A stretch of 13,554 bases of DNA, taken from positions 1-13,554 of the forward strand of contig LCOM01000019.1 of assembly GCA_000999395.1 (NCBI GenBank), in the 5' to 3' direction. Shown here in pieces: positions 12,282 to 13,554 of this stretch. Every line of letters starts with the position of its first letter. Position 1 is the stretch's first letter. This DNA comes from Parcubacteria group bacterium GW2011_GWA2_47_7. Its GTDB lineage: Bacteria; Patescibacteriota; Minisyncoccia; Phycocordibacterales; UBA6899. The notes beneath the pieces were generated by a model. That model saw nothing but the letters and a program-made list of their open reading frames with translations. It was not told the DNA's origin and did no database searches. Position numbers and translations under genes: made by a program.

Positions 12282-12600
12282 TTTTTTGTGGCGATTTTCT
12301 AGAGCGGAATGGAGTATTCGGTTGGCGAAACTTTCGCGGGTGCAAAGCAAAGAATGAGCTTCTTGGAAGCGCGAGGTAATGCTATTTAGAAGGATCACGG
12401 AGCCTAGCGATATTTGACGTCTTTTTTAGCGGTGGAATCACTCTTTTGGGAGACTCCACGGGCGAATTGCTTGGTTCGACAGTCTGCTGGCGAAATTCGC
12501 TGAGGATTGCATTGTTGCTCCGCAGGAGAGCCCGACTAGGTGCCCCCTCAAAGGAGTGAACCCGAGCGGCACCTTATCCACCGATAGTCCACAGTCCCTC
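12282..12600. other. Hairpin-rich intergenic region, candidate structured RNA
   Basis: No plausible coding frame crosses this stretch. Five successive inverted repeats are visible: GCGAA-ACT-TTCGC (12325-12337); GCTTC-TTG-GAAGC (12358-12370); GTGGA...TCCAC with inner CTC/GAG (12432-12459); GCGAATT (12462-12468) with AATTCGC (12494-12500); and AGGTGCC (12538-12544) with GGCACCT (12568-12574). Density suggests a folded RNA or another repeat remnant. It does not show the conserved cores of RNase P RNA, tmRNA or SRP RNA that I would recognise, and there is no clear terminator. Confidence 0.35.
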
Positions 12601-12629
12601 CATTGCGTAAAAACAACTAGATTTTGGTG

Positions 12630-12638
12630 TGTTACAAT
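12630..12638 (+). promoter_or_regulatory. Extended -10 promoter before the Ig-like surface protein gene
   Basis: TGTTACAAT fits an extended -10 (TGn followed by TACAAT, 12633-12638). The expected start is near 12645, giving a 13-nt leader to ATG 12658 without a Shine-Dalgarno sequence. No good -35 is present, as is usual for extended -10 promoters. Confidence 0.5.
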
Positions 12639-12657
12639 ACCAGAGCCTCAATTTTCC

Positions 12658-13554
12658 ATGAAACGAGGGATATTTTTTGTCGTAGGTTCTTTGCTCCTTT
12701 ACGGGGTATTTGCGAATACAGCATTCGCGGGTTTTGGTATTACCCCTCCCTATGTACACAACGACACATTACGTCCTGGTTCCGAATATACCCAAGAGAT
12801 TATTATCGTACGTAGCGATCCAGTAGAAGATTTAAACGCTGAGCTTGCACTCAATCTCCCTGCAATTGAATCGTGGTTTTCTTTTGACAGAGGATTGAAG
12901 TTCATACTTCCAAAAGGGGAGTCTCAGGTGAAGATTCACGTGACCGTTCGAGTTCCTGATAACGCGCAGCTTGGAGGCTACAATGGAAATATCCGCATTC
13001 GGACATCATCACTTGAAGGCCCGTCAACGGGTGTGTCACTCGCACTCGGTGCGCAGATTGATGTGCAGATAAAGGTGGTTGATAAAATATTTGACTTTGT
13101 CGTTCGACGAGTCGAATTGTTTGAGGCCGAAGAAGGTCATCAAAAATGGTGGCTGAATTTTCCTGGAAAGATTAAGTTCGTGATGTACATCGAAAATATT
13201 GGAAATGTCCCCGCAGTACCATTCAGGGTGTCTATGGATATATATGATGTTTCCGGACAGCAGTTGTTGGAGCATGTTGATAGTACAAATGCCATAGACT
13301 CAGTTCTTCCCTTTGATACGAAGAAGATTACTGCATATTTGCCGACATGGCTGCCTCCTGGCGGGTATCGCGTCAAGTATTCTGTAGAAAAAGATGAGAC
13401 GCGAAATGCACAAAAAGGTGAGCTTTCCCTATCGATACTTCCGCTTGGGACGATTACCGGTTATGAGCAATATGGCTTTGAGGGGCTAAAACTTAACCAG
13501 CAACTCACCGTTATTGTGCCGATAGGAGTGGTCATCCTGCTGCTTCTTTTTGGG
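12658..13554 (+). CDS. Secreted, membrane-anchored Ig-like domain protein (3' partial)
   Basis: The frame is open from ATG 12658 to the right window edge (299 codons). It starts with a clear signal peptide: MKRG, a hydrophobic core, and AFA at 22-24 before GFGITPP. The mature protein has two beta-rich domains. The first, about 25-140, has the pattern GFGITPPYVHND...GSEYTQEIIIVRSDP, ending in a strand-rich GGYNGNIRI part. The second, about 145-262, has YIENIGNVPAVPF and LPPGGYRVKYSV, like a CARDB or Ig-like module. A hydrophobic C-terminal segment begins at about 284 (LTVIVPIGVVILLLL) and is cut by the edge, so it is anchored in the membrane with the bulk outside. Proteins with this FGI-(T/S)PP start are common in CPR genomes as secreted proteins of unknown role. 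Function is not assigned. Confidence 0.85.
   Translation, partial: MKRGIFFVVGSLLLYGVFANTAFAGFGITPPYVHNDTLRPGSEYTQEIIIVRSDPVEDLNAELALNLPAIESWFSFDRGLKFILPKGESQVKIHVTVRVPDNAQLGGYNGNIRIRTSSLEGPSTGVSLALGAQIDVQIKVVDKIFDFVVRRVELFEAEEGHQKWWLNFPGKIKFVMYIENIGNVPAVPFRVSMDIYDVSGQQLLEHVDSTNAIDSVLPFDTKKITAYLPTWLPPGGYRVKYSVEKDETRNAQKGELSLSILPLGTITGYEQYGFEGLKLNQQLTVIVPIGVVILLLLFG

Noticed and set aside
12282..12600. tmRNA, RNase P RNA or SRP RNA.
   Set aside because: None of the conserved cores (tRNA-like ends and tag frame, P4 sequences, SRP Alu/S-domain loop) could be found on either strand.
1..13554. tRNA genes, rRNA genes, CRISPR arrays or transposases.
   Set aside because: Reading both strands I found no T-loop/acceptor pattern, rRNA-like stretch, regular short repeat array or transposase-like frame.

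Overview
The window looks like a chromosomal segment of an uncultivated Patescibacteria/CPR bacterium, most likely Parcubacteria-like. This is inferred from gene style, because no marker gene is present. The evidence is secreted fibronectin-type and cysteine-rich surface proteins, an MTH1-like NUDIX hydrolase, a stand-alone winged-helix/Cas2-like protein, split MacB/LolD-type ABC genes, several small charged orphan proteins, and promoters placed so close to start codons that many mRNAs should be leaderless. I see no tRNA, rRNA, transposase or CRISPR array.

Layout. 1-1135: the 3' end of a secreted protein with three fibronectin III domains, open at the left edge. 1137-1363: a hairpin-rich spacer. 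1421-1987: a small orphan gene. 2007-2034: a bidirectional terminator. 2044-3431 (minus): a receiver-only response regulator and a membrane histidine kinase overlapping by ATGA. 3512-4840: an ABC ATPase with an unusual duplicated C-terminal extension. 4843-5207: a cluster of large imperfect palindromes and repeats. 5294-5803: the NUDIX hydrolase and its terminator. 5846-5983 (minus): a possible tiny membrane protein. 5992-6699: a winged-helix/Cas2-like gene bracketed by two palindromes whose cores are exact reverse complements. 6804-7445: a second orphan gene sharing a promoter motif and a short protein motif with 1421-1987; its frame stays open past an amber stop to 7757. 7973-9181: the FtsX/MacB-type permease. 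9330-11102: a cysteine-rich secreted protein. 11103-11290: a second copy of the palindrome-plus-tail repeat. 11358-12281: an orphan protein with an HxHP...SxxD pattern. 12282-12600: a hairpin-rich spacer. 12658-13554: a secreted, membrane-anchored Ig-like protein cut by the right edge.

How the genes may work together. The ABC ATPase and the permease lie 3.1 kb apart but have nearly the same promoter-to-start sequence, so they probably form one MacB/LolCDE-like transporter under common control. The two-component pair is divergent from the ATPase, so regulation of the transporter is possible but not shown. The flanking secreted proteins fit a cell-envelope locus.

The most unusual signals are: the Cas2-like gene between matched palindromes; a G-run plus TAGACT leaderless promoter shared by two orphan genes; the in-frame amber stop with 103 open codons after it; and large palindromes that begin within three bases of the preceding stop codon at three places.
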